A stretch of 64,000 nucleotides of DNA from Streptococcus oralis (GCF_001983955.1 NZ_CP019562.1:124001-188000); one strand, 5' to 3'; shown: positions 1 to 11,067, counted from the first letter of the stretch. A program made the numbers and translations. Notes: generated from the letters alone by a model not told the origin.

Positions 1-47
1 TTACTAAAATTCCGCCAACAGGATTAGAATATTTCTATGGATTTTAA
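1..47 (+). CDS. 3' end of an unidentified gene, possibly the bacteriocin structural gene
   Basis: A reading frame open from the window edge (first full codon at base 3) ends with residues TGLEYFYGF and TAA at 45-47. Too little is present to identify it. Its position directly upstream of a DUF1430 membrane protein and an ABC ATPase is where lactococcin-972-family bacteriocin genes usually lie, so a bacteriocin precursor is a reasonable guess from context only. Confidence 0.35.
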   Translation, partial: TKIPPTGLEYFYGF

Positions 48-57
48 GTGAAATTTT

Positions 58-78
58 CCCTCTCCTGTTAGGAGAGGG
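58..78 (+). terminator. Intergenic hairpin, possible weak terminator or mRNA-processing site
   Basis: A perfect 9-bp stem (CCCTCTCCT / AGGAGAGGG) with a 3-nt loop lies between the upstream gene end and the DUF1430 gene. It is not followed by a clean U-run, so partial termination or mRNA stabilisation is more likely than full termination. Such hairpins often separate a highly expressed bacteriocin gene from its export genes. Confidence 0.4.
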
Positions 79-101
79 AGAACTTTATTGGAGGTATCTT
101 T

Positions 102-2210
102 ATGAAAAAAATCAGTAATTTCTGTATGTTACTCCTGCTTCTCTGTACTACTTTTTTTGTTTTTAATGTAAACTACACACGAGAAGTGGTTCGGATTCAG
201 GAAATGGGAAAGACAGCGAGTTCTTTGGATGTATACTTGAAAGATGTCAATGAACCTGCAGAATCTGTTCTTCGATTTTTTGAGGATGTATCAAAGGAGT
301 ACAAAGTCTCCATCATCAAAACAGACAGTGGTGATGAGGTGATCAAGTCTGGTGTTTTTGATAAAGATACCTTCCCCTACCAAGAGTTTGGGATTTCTTC
401 CCTTGGTTTTACCACAGATGGTGAAGGAGTCTACAGTAATAAAGAAATTTCCAATAAACTTGGTACGATTCCGACCTTTCTAAAAGCCAAGCCTATTCAG
501 CTTATGACTTTTCAAGCCTACATCAAGGATACATCTCGTAGTTTAAATGGTCGCTACACGATTAGTTCGGCTCAAGAGATGGATAGAGATCAGATTTTAC
601 AGAAGTGGAGTGATTTTTTCAAGACTGACCAGGCTACCTTGCTAGAGCCAAACTATAAAAGTGCAGTGGAAGTCTTAAATCGAGATTTGCTCTTATCTGC
701 TATTATTTTTGTCTTGGCTATTTTGCTTCTTGTCTTAGTAACAGTGTATCAGCCGATGATGGAGATGAAAAGAGTTGGGGTACAAAAATTACTTGGTTTT
801 CAAGATCGGGCTGTTTTAGCTGATGTTGTGAAAGGCAACCTCTACCTCCTCCTAGGTGGGGCGCTTGTGATCAATCTAGGAGTGTGTTTCTTGCTTGATT
901 ATAAGCCGAAAGATTTGTTCCCTATGCTGTGGTTGTCTCATTTTTTGCTTTTGCAGCTTTATCTCTTTATCAGTTGGTTGACTTATCTCTTAATCCAAAA
1001 AATGACAATCAGCTCTCTGCTGAAAGGTTTTTCATCTTTCAAATTTGGTTTACTCTTTAATTATTTGATGAAAATTGGAACCACCATTTTACTGACAGTC
1101 TTGCTAGTTGGGGTGGGGAAAAGTTTGGAGCAAGAAAACAAAGAGTTGGATTACCAGAAACAGTGGATCAGTCAAGGAAATTATCTGACCTTAGAAACTT
1201 TCCAACTCAATGATAACCTGTGGCAAGAGCAGTTGGCAGGCTCAGGGCAAGCAGTGGATTATTTCTATCGATTTTATCTGGATTTGGTAGAAAAAACGCA
1301 GGCGGGCTATGTGCAAAGTAGCAGTCTTCCTGTAAAAAATTTTGTCAAATCAGAACAGATTCAGCAATATCAGTTAACAGATACGGTGGATGTGTACTAT
1401 GCTAATCGCAATTTTCTAAAGAGCAAGGGATTCAAGTTACCCGATACCGGCACTAAAAAAGTTATTTTGATGCCAGCAAGTACGAAAGGTGAAGAAGAGA
1501 AAAACCAGCTCTTGGGGAAGTTGATTACCTATCAATCAATGAAGTATGAAGAGCAGCAAAAACGAAGGATAGAGGAGGTGGATGTCGAGATTGCCTATTA
1601 TGAAGGAGATTGGTCATTTTTCCCTTATAACGAGAAGCGAAAGGAAAATCTCTACAATCCAATTATTAGCTTGGTCAATGATTCTGATATGATGTGGGAT
1701 GAAAAAGCTTCCCTGTCAACAACAGGTTTAAATAATCCCATTAAAATCGAAAATACAGCTCAACATCAAAAAGAGGTGACAGCGTTAGTTGAGAAATTAT
1801 CAGATGGGAATTATTTAAAATTTTCATCTATTCAAGCCATTCAACAAGAGAAAGTAGATTCTTATCGAGATGCTGTTCGGAATTTCAACATACTCTTTGC
1901 TTTGGTTGGTCTTCTTAGTATGATGATTTCCTACTTCTTACTAGTAACAACTTTCTTATTGAAGCGAACAGATATTATTACCAAGAAGTTTATGGGGTGG
2001 AAATTGATAGATCGGTATCGTTCCTTGCTGGGTCTTCTATTAGCTGTCTATAGCCTTCCTTTTGTAGCCCTGCTATTCTTTACACAGGCACTTTTCCCGC
2101 TCCTACTTTTTGCAGGATTTACAGGCTTAGATATCCTGTTTGTGCTTTTCTTGGGTTCTAAGATGGAAAAACGAAATGTAGTGCAGTTATTGAAAGGGGA
2201 TCACTTATGA
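102..2210 (+). CDS. DUF1430 bacteriocin-associated integral membrane protein
   Basis: A 702-residue membrane protein of the type annotated as bacteriocin-associated integral membrane protein (DUF1430). It has an N-terminal hydrophobic segment (about residues 8-23), a long extracytoplasmic part, membrane segments near residues 197-217 and 245-300 and a further group after about residue 600. This resembles an FtsX/MacB-like permease with two extracellular domains. It starts at ATG 102 behind GGAGG. Its stop overlaps the ATG of the following ABC ATPase (ATGA), indicating translational coupling. By family knowledge the pair forms a transporter that exports, or gives immunity to, a lactococcin-972-like bacteriocin. 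The substrate cannot be read from the sequence. Confidence 0.85.
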   Translation: MKKISNFCMLLLLLCTTFFVFNVNYTREVVRIQEMGKTASSLDVYLKDVNEPAESVLRFFEDVSKEYKVSIIKTDSGDEVIKSGVFDKDTFPYQEFGISSLGFTTDGEGVYSNKEISNKLGTIPTFLKAKPIQLMTFQAYIKDTSRSLNGRYTISSAQEMDRDQILQKWSDFFKTDQATLLEPNYKSAVEVLNRDLLLSAIIFVLAILLLVLVTVYQPMMEMKRVGVQKLLGFQDRAVLADVVKGNLYLLLGGALVINLGVCFLLDYKPKDLFPMLWLSHFLLLQLYLFISWLTYLLIQKMTISSLLKGFSSFKFGLLFNYLMKIGTTILLTVLLVGVGKSLEQENKELDYQKQWISQGNYLTLETFQLNDNLWQEQLAGSGQAVDYFYRFYLDLVEKTQAGYVQSSSLPVKNFVKSEQIQQYQLTDTVDVYYANRNFLKSKGFKLPDTGTKKVILMPASTKGEEEKNQLLGKLITYQSMKYEEQQKRRIEEVDVEIAYYEGDWSFFPYNEKRKENLYNPIISLVNDSDMMWDEKASLSTTGLNNPIKIENTAQHQKEVTALVEKLSDGNYLKFSSIQAIQQEKVDSYRDAVRNFNILFALVGLLSMMISYFLLVTTFLLKRTDIITKKFMGWKLIDRYRSLLGLLLAVYSLPFVALLFFTQALFPLLLFAGFTGLDILFVLFLGSKMEKRNVVQLLKGDHL

Positions 2211-2836
2211 TAAAGTTGGAAAATGTTACGAAAACCATTGGGGAAAAAGTTATTTTGGAGAACTTATCTCTAAAAATTAACCAAGGAGATTTAGTTGCCA
2301 TTGTTGGAAAAAGTGGCAGTGGCAAGTCAACCTTGTTAAATCTCTTGGGTTTGATAGATGGCGATTACAGTGGACATTATGAAATTTTCGGTCAGCAAAA
2401 TGTACCTGTCAATTCTGTTAAGTCGCAAGCGATTATCCGCGAACATATCTCCTATCTGTTTCAAAACTTTGCTCTGATTGATAATGAAACAGTAGAGTAT
2501 AATCTCATGCTCGCTCTAAAGTATGTAAAATTATCCAAGAAGGACAAAGTCAAAAAGATAGAAGAAATTTTAGAGAGAGTGGGATTGTCATCAACCCTAC
2601 ATCAGAAGGTTTCAGAGTTATCTGGAGGGGAACAGCAACGAATCGCAGTTGCTAGAGCCATTTTAAAACCGAGTCAGCTCCTGTTAGCAGATGAACCAAC
2701 CGGCTCTCTAGACCCTGAAAATCGAGATTTGGTTTTAAACTTTCTCTTAGATATGAACAAGGAAGGGAAAACGGTCATTATCGTTACCCACGATGCCTAT
2801 GTAGCTCAACAATGCCATCGAGTCATTGAATTGTGA
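2207..2836 (+). CDS. Bacteriocin-type ABC transporter ATP-binding protein
   Basis: A 209-residue ABC ATPase with Walker A GKSGSGKST (about residues 34-42), signature LSGGEQQR, Walker B LLLADEP and the H-loop VTHD near residue 195. It belongs to the LolD/MacB-like group that pairs with single large permeases; here the partner is the preceding DUF1430 protein, whose reading frame it overlaps by 4 bases. Role by family: powers bacteriocin export or immunity at the membrane. A strong terminator follows within 130 bases, so the module ends here. Confidence 0.9.
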   Translation: MIKLENVTKTIGEKVILENLSLKINQGDLVAIVGKSGSGKSTLLNLLGLIDGDYSGHYEIFGQQNVPVNSVKSQAIIREHISYLFQNFALIDNETVEYNLMLALKYVKLSKKDKVKKIEEILERVGLSSTLHQKVSELSGGEQQRIAVARAILKPSQLLLADEPTGSLDPENRDLVLNFLLDMNKEGKTVIIVTHDAYVAQQCHRVIEL

Positions 2837-2919
2837 AAGAGAATGTGGAGAGTTCGTTGATCTCTTCATCTTACCTGTAATTGGACAATTGTATTTTTAA
2901 AAACTCAAATAGTATAAAT

Positions 2920-2962
2920 AAGCTTATTATATGTAAAAATATATCATATAATAAGCTTTTTC
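2920..2962 (+). terminator. Intrinsic terminator of the bacteriocin transporter operon
   Basis: Perfect 14-bp inverted repeat (2920-2933 with 2945-2958, AAGCTTATTATATG) with an 11-nt loop, running into TTTTTC. It separates the ABC transporter pair from the promoter of the next operon. Confidence 0.85.
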
Positions 2963-2994
2963 TTGATTTAAATGAAATAAAATACAGTTTTTTC

Positions 2995-3036
2995 TTGACA
3001 AACGAAAATGAGAAGAGTATTATTTATACAATAATA
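2995..3036 (+). promoter_or_regulatory. Promoter of the binding-protein/argGH operon with an overlapping palindrome
   Basis: TTGACA (2995-3000), 17-nt spacer, TATTAT (3018-3023). The -10 and start region is covered by the imperfect palindrome TATTATT-tatac-AATAATA (3018-3036). Its AT-rich symmetry and its place ahead of arginine biosynthesis genes suggest an ArgR/AhrC-type operator; argR itself lies at 39162. The promoter is well supported, the operator is inference. Confidence 0.75.
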
Positions 3037-3064
3037 AAGTATAAAAATAAAAGGAGGCTCTTCT

Positions 3065-3871
3065 ATGAATAAAGTGAAGAAGGTGTTGATGACGATGTTT
3101 GGTTTGCTTATGTTTCCCTTATTATTTGCTTGTAGTAACACTCAATCCCAAGGTGTTGAAGCCATTAAGGCTAAAGGAAAATTGGTGGTGGCCCTAAATC
3201 CAGAGTTTGCTCCATTTGAATACCAGAAATTGGTTGATGGGAAAAATCAGATTGTAGGTTCAGATGTTGAGCTAGCTAAAGCCATCGCAAAGGAACTAGG
3301 TGTGGAAGTGGAATTCTCTCCAATGAGTTTTGACAATGTACTGGCTAGTCTTGATTCGGGCAAGGCCGATCTTGCCATATCAGGAGTTTCTAAGACGGAG
3401 GAGAGAAGTCAAGTTTACGATTTTTCAATTCCCTACTACACTTCGAAAAATAAGGTTATCGTAAGAAAATCTGAATTAACGAATTACCAATCAGTCAAGG
3501 ATTTGGCTCAGAAAAAGGTTGGAGCGCAGAAAGGTTCTATCCAGGAAACTCTGGCTAAAGAAACCTTGCAGGATTCTTCTCTCGTTTCACTTCCTAAAAA
3601 TGGAAATTTGATAACAGATTTGAAATCAGGGCAACTGGATGCGGTTATCTTTGAGGAGCCAGTGGCGAAAGGTTTTGTAGAGAATAACCCAGACCTAGCC
3701 ATCGCTGAGTTTGATTTTGACAATGACAAAGAAGATTCCTACGCTGTTGCGATGAAAAAAGACAGTAAAGAATTAAAAGAGGCGGTTGACAAAACCATCC
3801 AGAAGTTGAAGGATTCTGGGGAGTTGGACAAATTGATTGACGATGCTTTTAAAGTCTCTATCGAAAAATAG
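3065..3871 (+). CDS. Amino-acid ABC transporter substrate-binding lipoprotein
   Basis: A 268-residue lipoprotein: signal peptide with lipobox LLFAC (lipidated Cys at about residue 23), then a bacterial extracellular solute-binding family 3 fold beginning near KGKLVVALNPEFAPFEY. No permease or ATPase gene adjoins it, so it must use components encoded elsewhere. It is followed after 15 bases by argG and then argH, so an arginine, citrulline or related polar amino-acid ligand is likely from context. The start is fixed by AAGGAGG 8 bases upstream. The 63-codon frame at 2881-3072 overlaps terminator and promoter and is not a gene. Confidence 0.85.
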   Translation: MNKVKKVLMTMFGLLMFPLLFACSNTQSQGVEAIKAKGKLVVALNPEFAPFEYQKLVDGKNQIVGSDVELAKAIAKELGVEVEFSPMSFDNVLASLDSGKADLAISGVSKTEERSQVYDFSIPYYTSKNKVIVRKSELTNYQSVKDLAQKKVGAQKGSIQETLAKETLQDSSLVSLPKNGNLITDLKSGQLDAVIFEEPVAKGFVENNPDLAIAEFDFDNDKEDSYAVAMKKDSKELKEAVDKTIQKLKDSGELDKLIDDAFKVSIEK

Positions 3872-3886
3872 AAAGAAGGAAGAGAA

Positions 3887-5083
3887 ATGAGTAAGGAAAA
3901 AGTCATTTTAGCCTATTCAGGTGGATTGGATACATCGGTTGCTATTACATGGTTAAAAAAAGACTATGATGTAATCGCTGTTTGTATGGATGTGGGTGAA
4001 GGAAAAGATTTGGAGTTCATCCATGATAAAGCTCTCAAGGTTGGGGCTGTAGAGTCTTATGTCATTGATGTTAAGGAAGAATTTGCTAATGACTATGTTT
4101 TAGTGGCTCTTCAGGCACATGCTTACTACGAACAGAAGTATCCCTTGGTATCTGCTCTGAGTCGCCCTCTTATTTCAAAAAAGCTCGTTGAAATAGCTCA
4201 TCAGACGGGGGCAACCACAATTGCCCATGGTTGTACAGGCAAGGGAAACGACCAAGTTCGGTTTGAAGTCTCTATTGGAGCTTTGGATCCCAATTTAAAG
4301 GTAGTTGCGCCTGTTCGTGAGTGGAAATGGTCTCGTGAAGAAGAAATCCAATATGCCAAAGAAAACGGCGTCCCAGTTCCTGCTGACCTTGACAATCCTT
4401 ACTCTGTCGATCAAAATCTTTGGGGACGTGCAAATGAATGTGGTGTTTTGGAAAACCCTTGGAACTAAGCACCAGAAGAAGCATTTGGAATCACATCTTC
4501 TCCAGAAGAGGCACCAGACAGTCCAGAATTTATTGACATTGAGTTTAGCTGCGGGGTGCCCATCTCCCTCAATGGTGAGAAGATGAAAGTGGCGGCTTTG
4601 ATTCAAAAGCTAAATGAAATTGCGGGTAAACACGGTGTCGGTCGTATTGACCATGTGGAAAATCGTCTAGTCGGTATTAAGTCAAGAGAGATTTATGAGT
4701 GCCCAGGTGCTGTGACCTTATTGGCAGCTCATAAGGAGATTGAAGACTTGACTCTTGTGAGAGAAGTGGCTCATTTCAAACCTATTATCGAAAATGAGTT
4801 GTCCAATCTCATCTATAATGCCTTGTGGTTTAGCCCAGCAACTCAGGCTTTGATTGCCTATATCAAGGAGACACAGAAAGTTGTCAATGGAACTGCAAAA
4901 GTTAAACTCTATAAGGGAAATGCCCAGGTAGTGGCTCGGAAATCACCAAATTCTCTTTACGATGAAAATTTGGCGACTTATACCAGTGCGGATACTTTTG
5001 ACCAAGATGCGGCTGTTGGATTTATCAAGCTTTGGGGGCTTCCGACTAAGGTTTATTCAGAAGTTCAGAAAAATGTTGAGTAG
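3887..5083 (+). pseudogene. argG: Argininosuccinate synthase, interrupted by a premature TAA
   Basis: A 398-codon frame of normal ArgG length, beginning with the PP-loop motif [10 protein letters not shown] (ATP-binding). Codon 194 (4466-4468) is TAA. The frame continues unchanged after it with APEEAFGI... and the typical C-terminal region to a stop at 5081-5083. The stop lies between ENPWN and APEEA, where homologues carry Gln or Glu, so one C-to-T change from CAA would explain it. No frameshift is needed. ArgG joins citrulline and aspartate; without it the downstream argH has no substrate, so arginine auxotrophy is predicted unless the codon is a sequencing error or is suppressed. Operon with the lipoprotein upstream and argH downstream (27-base gap). 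Confidence 0.85.
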
Positions 5084-5110
5084 TGACGCGATAGAAAGGG
5101 ACGACAGGAT

Positions 5111-6502
5111 ATGTCGAAAAATACAAAATTATGGGGTGGTCGATTTGAAGGCACTGTGGAAGAGTGGGTAGAACAGTTCGGTGCGAGTATTTCCTTTGAC
5201 CACCAGCTGGCAAAATTTGATTTGATGGGTTCCCTAGCTCATGTTCAAATGCTAGGACAGACTGGCATTTTAAGCTTGGAAGAGGCAGAGCAGATCCAAG
5301 ATGGTCTGAAAGCTTCGTTGCGAGATTTAGAGGCGGGAGAGCTTCATTTTGATATTGCAAATGAAGATATTCATATGAATATGGAAGTGTTGCTGACAGA
5401 GAAAATCGGTCCTCTGGCTGGGAAACTACACACGGCTCGTTCTCGGAATGACCAAGTCGCAACGGATATGCACTTATATCTAAAGGAGCAGCTTGGCCAT
5501 GTCTTGGATAAGTTGGCGAATCTGAACAGTGTTTTGCTGGATTTAGCTGAAAAACATGTAGAAACCATCATGCCAGGCTATACCCATTTGCAACACGCCC
5601 AACCGATTAGTTTTGCCCACCATCTCATGGCTTATTACAATATGTTTCAAAGGGACAGCGAACGCTTTGCATTTAACTTGAAACATACGGACCTATCTCC
5701 CCTGGGTGCGGCTGCCTTGGCGGGGACAACTTTTCCAATCAATCGTCAATTATCGAGTGATTTATTGGGCTTCCAACAACCCTATACCAATTCCTTGGAC
5801 GCAGTGAGTGACCGTGATTTTATCTTGGAATTTCTATCAAATGCCAGCATGTTGATGATGCATATGAGCCGTTTTTGTGAAGAAATCATCAATTGGTGCA
5901 GTTTTGAGTATCAGTACATTAGCTTGTCTGATAGCTTTTCAACGGGTTCATCTATCATGCCGCAGAAGAAAAATCCTGATATGGCCGAATTGATTCGAGG
6001 GAAGACAGGACGGGTTTACGGGCACTTGCTTGGACTATTGACCGTCATGAAATCTTTGCCTCTGGCCTATAATAAGGATTTGCAAGAGGACAAGGAAGGC
6101 ATGTTTGATACAGTAGAAACGATTTTAAATTCTCTGGATGTGTTGGCAGGTATGCTATCGAGCATGCAGGTTAATAAGGCCAAAATGCAGCAATCCACAG
6201 AGAATGATTTTTCGAATGCGACCGAACTGGCAGATTATTTGGCTGAAAAAGGCCTCCCTTTTAGAGAAGCGCATGAAATTGTAGGGAAATTGGTTTTAGA
6301 CTCTATCAAGCATGGTAAAAACATCCAAGATTGGGATTTGGAGGAGTTGCAAGTCTACCATCCCTTGATTGAAGAGGATATTTATATCTACTTGCGCCCA
6401 GAAACCGCTGTTCAGAGACGGAATTCCTTAGGAGGAACCGGCTTTGAGCAAGTGAAATACCAGATAGAACAAGCGAAGAAAGAACTTAAAGGTGAAAATT
6501 GA
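5111..6502 (+). CDS. argH: Argininosuccinate lyase
   Basis: A 463-residue, full-length member of the fumarase/aspartase superfamily. The signature [12 protein letters not shown] (about residues 279-290) holds the catalytic serine loop, and TARSRNDQ is typical of ArgH. It splits argininosuccinate into arginine and fumarate, the last step of arginine synthesis. It lies 27 bases after the argG frame and ends in a terminator. Because argG carries a nonsense codon this intact gene may currently be without function, or the argG defect may be very recent. Confidence 0.95.
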   Translation: MSKNTKLWGGRFEGTVEEWVEQFGASISFDHQLAKFDLMGSLAHVQMLGQTGILSLEEAEQIQDGLKASLRDLEAGELHFDIANEDIHMNMEVLLTEKIGPLAGKLHTARSRNDQVATDMHLYLKEQLGHVLDKLANLNSVLLDLAEKHVETIMPGYTHLQHAQPISFAHHLMAYYNMFQRDSERFAFNLKHTDLSPLGAAALAGTTFPINRQLSSDLLGFQQPYTNSLDAVSDRDFILEFLSNASMLMMHMSRFCEEIINWCSFEYQYISLSDSFSTGSSIMPQKKNPDMAELIRGKTGRVYGHLLGLLTVMKSLPLAYNKDLQEDKEGMFDTVETILNSLDVLAGMLSSMQVNKAKMQQSTENDFSNATELADYLAEKGLPFREAHEIVGKLVLDSIKHGKNIQDWDLEELQVYHPLIEEDIYIYLRPETAVQRRNSLGGTGFEQVKYQIEQAKKELKGEN

Positions 6503-6516
6503 TTCGTTTGCAAAGG

Positions 6517-6553
6517 AAGAAAGAGAGGTTGAGATGATTTATCAGCCTCTTTC
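6517..6553 (+). terminator. Terminator of the argGH operon
   Basis: Inverted repeat AAAGAGAGGTTGA / TCAGCCTCTTT with a short loop, ending in a T-rich stretch. The -35 of the next promoter starts at its edge. Confidence 0.7.
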
Positions 6554-6582
6554 TTGTCTTCTCTAACCAAGCGTGTTATAAT
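6554..6582 (+). promoter_or_regulatory. Promoter upstream of the long mnmA leader
   Basis: TTGTCT (6554-6559), 17-nt spacer, TATAAT (6577-6582) with extended -10 TGT. Transcription would start near 6589, about 340 bases ahead of mnmA. Confidence 0.7.
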
Positions 6583-6588
6583 GAATAC

Positions 6589-8051
<1,463 letters not shown>

Positions 8052-8072
8052 GATTTTCTAAGAGGAAAGAGA

Positions 8073-8504
8073 ATGTTTCAGTTTTTTAAGAAAAAAACGG
8101 CTAAAAAAGAGCAAACAATGAGCCTCTCTGACTATAAGAAAGAGTATTTGAGAGAGAAAACGACAGAGTCGATTGAAGCCTTGTTCAAGGAATTGAAACA
8201 AGCTAAAGTCTGGGTCCCCTTCAATCCGAATCTTCTAGATGAGAGTGATGAACAAGAAGGGGTACGACTAAAACCGGATATTCTGCGAAAGGGAGACGAC
8301 TACTTCTATCCTTGTTTCTTAACTGAACAAGATATTCCTAAGGACTATTATGACCGTTTTTCCTGGTTGCAATTACCTCTTACGGACTGTTTATCTGTTG
8401 CGGAAGAGATAGGGGAGTTTCCGGTGAGAGGGATTGTTCTGGATGCCTTCTCTGACCCAGTCGAGATTGACAAAGGAGCTTTTGAAGCGATTCGCCAATC
8501 ATAG
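8073..8504 (+). CDS. SseB-N-like domain protein of unknown function
   Basis: A 143-residue soluble protein with a basic N-terminus (MFQFFKKK) and then a region resembling the SseB N-terminal domain (residues about 30-140, with VWVPFNPN and the late FPVRGIVLDAFSDP). SseB-like domains occur in poorly understood cytoplasmic and secretion-associated proteins. It is probably co-transcribed with mnmA (21-base gap). No catalytic motif is seen. Family assignment is from memory of the motif pattern. Confidence 0.65.
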   Translation: MFQFFKKKTAKKEQTMSLSDYKKEYLREKTTESIEALFKELKQAKVWVPFNPNLLDESDEQEGVRLKPDILRKGDDYFYPCFLTEQDIPKDYYDRFSWLQLPLTDCLSVAEEIGEFPVRGIVLDAFSDPVEIDKGAFEAIRQS

Positions 8505-8514
8505 TACATTTAGA

Positions 8515-8542
8515 TTGACAAATTTTCTCAATTTGCTACAAT
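8515..8542 (+). promoter_or_regulatory. Promoter of the Nudix-mnmG operon
   Basis: TTGACA (8515-8520), 16-nt spacer, TACAAT (8537-8542), just after the preceding stop codon. It gives an mRNA with a leader of about 105 bases. Confidence 0.75.
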
Positions 8543-8564
8543 AATAAAAGCAATAGAAATGATG

Positions 8565-8627
8565 GTCAAAGCTCATGGATGTTGCAGGCTTTTTTGTCCT
8601 GCACTTCTTTGGAGTTTTGACTGTTTT
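8565..8627 (+). other. Nested hairpin in the Nudix-mnmG leader, possible attenuator
   Basis: Outer arms GTCAAAGCTC (8565-8574) and GAGTTTTGAC (8612-8621) pair with one G-T. An inner TGCAGG/CCTGCA hairpin (about 8583-8602) sits within, and TGTTTTTG follows. The shape and T-run resemble an attenuator inside the 5' leader. No known riboswitch is recognised. Confidence 0.4.
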
Positions 8628-8653
8628 TGTGTCGTTTAAGGGAAAGGACAAAA

Positions 8654-9109
8654 ATGACTCAACAAGACTTTCGGACAACAGTGGGAGACACGGTCTTTGG
8701 TGTTCGGGCGGTAGCCTTGATTCTCCAAAATGGCAAGCTCCTAGTTACTAAAGACAAGGGTAAATATTACACTATCGGCGGTGCGATTCAAGTCAATGAA
8801 AGCACGGAAGACGCGGTAGTCCGTGAAGTGAAGGAAGAACTAGGTGTCAAAGCTCAAGCTGGGCAGCTAGCTTTCGTGGTTGAAAATCGTTTTGAACAAG
8901 ACGGTGTTTCCTATCACAACATTGAGTTTCATTACCTGGTGGATTTGCTTGAAGAAGCTCCATTGACCATGCAGGAAGACGAAAAAATGCAGCCTTGTGA
9001 GTGGATTGACTTGGATAAACTTGAGGAGTTCCAGCTAGTTCCAGCCTTTTTGAAAACAGCTCTACCAGATTGGGACGGCCAACTAAGACACATTCATCTT
9101 GAGGAATAG
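8654..9109 (+). CDS. Nudix hydrolase
   Basis: A 151-residue Nudix protein with a complete box of the GX5EX7REUXEEXGU type: GGAIQVNE... followed by REVKEELGV (about residues 44-66). It hydrolyses a nucleoside diphosphate linked to an unknown group. The start ATG 8654 follows AAGGGAAAGG; a TTG 27 bases earlier lacks a site. It lies 8 bases ahead of mnmG and is probably transcribed with it. Substrate not predictable; MutT-like housecleaning is the default reading. Confidence 0.85.
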   Translation: MTQQDFRTTVGDTVFGVRAVALILQNGKLLVTKDKGKYYTIGGAIQVNESTEDAVVREVKEELGVKAQAGQLAFVVENRFEQDGVSYHNIEFHYLVDLLEEAPLTMQEDEKMQPCEWIDLDKLEEFQLVPAFLKTALPDWDGQLRHIHLEE

Positions 9110-9117
9110 GAGAGAAA

Positions 9118-11031
9118 ATGACTTATAATTTTACGGAAGAATACGATATTATTGTAATCGGTGCGGGGCACGCTGGGGTGGAGGCATCTCTAGCTGCTAG
9201 CCGTATGGGCTGCAAGGTCTTGCTTGCGACCATCAACATTGAAATGCTGGCTTTTATGCCTTGTAACCCTTCGATCGGTGGTTCTGCCAAGGGGATTGTC
9301 GTACGTGAAGTCGATGCACTTGGTGGCGAGATGGCTAAAACCATTGACAAGACTTACATCCAGATGAAGATGCTCAACACAGGGAAAGGCCCTGCTGTCC
9401 GTGCTCTTCGTGCGCAGGCTGACAAGGAGCTTTACTCTAAAGAAATGCGCAAGACAGTTGAAAATCAAGAAAATCTAACGCTTCGTCAAACCATGATTGA
9501 TGAAATTTTGGTGGAAGATGGCAAGGTTGTCGGTGTGCGTACAGCGACCCATCAAGAGTATGGAGCAAAAGCGGTTATTGTAACCACAGGAACAGCCCTC
9601 CGTGGGGAAATCATCATCGGAGACCTCAAGTACTCATCAGGTCCTAATCACAGTCTTGCTTCTATTAACCTAGCTGATAATCTCAAGGAATTGGGCCTCG
9701 AAATCGGTCGTTTCAAGACAGGAACCCCTCCACGTGTCAAGGCTTCCTCTATCAACTACGATGTGACAGAGATTCAGCCAGGAGATGAAGCACCAAATCA
9801 CTTCTCATATACTTCACGTGATGAGGACTATGTCAAGGATCAAGTGCCATGCTGGTTGACCTATACCAATGGTACCAGTCATGAAATTATCCAAAATAAC
9901 CTCCATCGTGCGCCTATGTTTACAGGTGTGGTCAAGGGAGTGGGACCTCGTTACTGTCCGTCAATTGAGGACAAGATTGTGCGCTTTGCGGACAAGGAAC
10001 GCCACCAACTTTTCCTTGAGCCAGAAGGGCGCAATACAGAGGAAGTTTATGTTCAAGGGCTTTCAACCAGTCTGCCTGAGGATGTACAACGCGAGCTGGT
10101 TCATTCCATCAAAGGTTTAGAAAATGCTGAGATGATGCGAACAGGTTATGCCATTGAGTATGACATGGTCTTGCCGCATCAGTTACGTGCGACTCTGGAA
10201 ACCAAGAAAATCTCAGGACTCTTTACTGCTGGTCAGACAAATGGAACGTCAGGTTACGAAGAAGCTGCTGGTCAAGGGATTATCGCAGGTATCAATGCGG
10301 CTCTAAAAATCCAAGGCAAGCCTGAATTGATTTTGAAGCGCAGTGACGGTTATATTGGGGTCATGATTGATGACTTGGTGACCAAGGGAACTATTGAACC
10401 CTATCGTCTCTTGACTAGCCGTGCTGAATACCGTCTCATCCTTCGCCATGACAATGCCGATATGCGTTTGACAGAGATGGGGCGCGAGATTGGACTTGTG
10501 GACGATGAACGTTGGGCCCGCTTTGAAATCAAGAAAAATCAATTTGACAATGAGATGAAGCGCCTAGACAGTATCAAACTCAAGCCAGTCAAAGAAACCA
10601 ATGCTAAGGTTGAGGAAATGGGCTTCAAGCCGTTGACTGATGCGGTGACAGCCAAGGAATTCCTTCGCCGACCAGAAGTTTCTTACCAGGATGTGGTGGC
10701 TTTCATCGGACCTGCAGCAGAGGACTTGGATGACAAGATTATCGAATTGATTGAAACAGAAATCAAGTACGAAGGTTATATTTCAAAAGCCATGGATCAG
10801 GTTGCTAAGATGAAACGCATGGAAGAAAAACGTATTCCAGCCAATATTGACTGGGATGATATTGATTCTATTGCAACTGAAGCCCGTCAGAAGTTCAAAC
10901 TGATCAATCCAGAAACCATTGGCCAAGCCAGCCGTATCTCTGGGGTAAATCCAGCAGATATCTCCATTCTGATGGTGTATCTGGAAGGTAAAAATCGAAG
11001 CATTTCAAAAAATTTAGAAAAGAAAGCATAG
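9118..11031 (+). CDS. mnmG: tRNA uridine-5-carboxymethylaminomethyl modification enzyme MnmG
   Basis: A 637-residue FAD enzyme (GidA). The dinucleotide-binding motif GAGHAGVEA begins near residue 15, and conserved family blocks [10 protein letters not shown] and [12 protein letters not shown] are present. With MnmE it installs the cmnm5 group on U34 of several tRNAs, the same base that MnmA thiolates. It is full length, preceded by GGAGAG, and ends in a bidirectional terminator shared with the convergent rnjA. Confidence 0.97.
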   Translation: MTYNFTEEYDIIVIGAGHAGVEASLAASRMGCKVLLATINIEMLAFMPCNPSIGGSAKGIVVREVDALGGEMAKTIDKTYIQMKMLNTGKGPAVRALRAQADKELYSKEMRKTVENQENLTLRQTMIDEILVEDGKVVGVRTATHQEYGAKAVIVTTGTALRGEIIIGDLKYSSGPNHSLASINLADNLKELGLEIGRFKTGTPPRVKASSINYDVTEIQPGDEAPNHFSYTSRDEDYVKDQVPCWLTYTNGTSHEIIQNNLHRAPMFTGVVKGVGPRYCPSIEDKIVRFADKERHQLFLEPEGRNTEEVYVQGLSTSLPEDVQRELVHSIKGLENAEMMRTGYAIEYDMVLPHQLRATLETKKISGLFTAGQTNGTSGYEEAAGQGIIAGINAALKIQGKPELILKRSDGYIGVMIDDLVTKGTIEPYRLLTSRAEYRLILRHDNADMRLTEMGREIGLVDDERWARFEIKKNQFDNEMKRLDSIKLKPVKETNAKVEEMGFKPLTDAVTAKEFLRRPEVSYQDVVAFIGPAAEDLDDKIIELIETEIKYEGYISKAMDQVAKMKRMEEKRIPANIDWDDIDSIATEARQKFKLINPETIGQASRISGVNPADISILMVYLEGKNRSISKNLEKKA

Positions 11032-11033
11032 AA

Positions 11034-11061
11034 AAAACAGCTCCGAAGACGGGGCTGTTTT
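11034..11061. terminator. Bidirectional terminator between mnmG and rnjA
   Basis: AAAACAGCTCC / GGGGCTGTTTT hairpin flanked by A and T runs on both sides; serves the two convergent genes. Confidence 0.8.
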
Positions 11062-11067
11062 GTTGAT

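Noticed and set aside
2881-3072. 63-codon ORF between the ABC ATPase and the binding lipoprotein
   Set aside because: It covers the terminator hairpin (2920-2962) and the promoter of the next operon, and its product is low-complexity AT-rich sequence.
4295-4606. ORFs on both strands over the argG stop codon
   Set aside because: They are other-frame shadows of argG; the argG frame itself continues after the TAA with the expected family sequence.
4556-5083. Separate short argG-like gene with a GTG start
   Set aside because: It is in the same frame as the upstream half and lacks a ribosome site; it is the second half of the interrupted argG.
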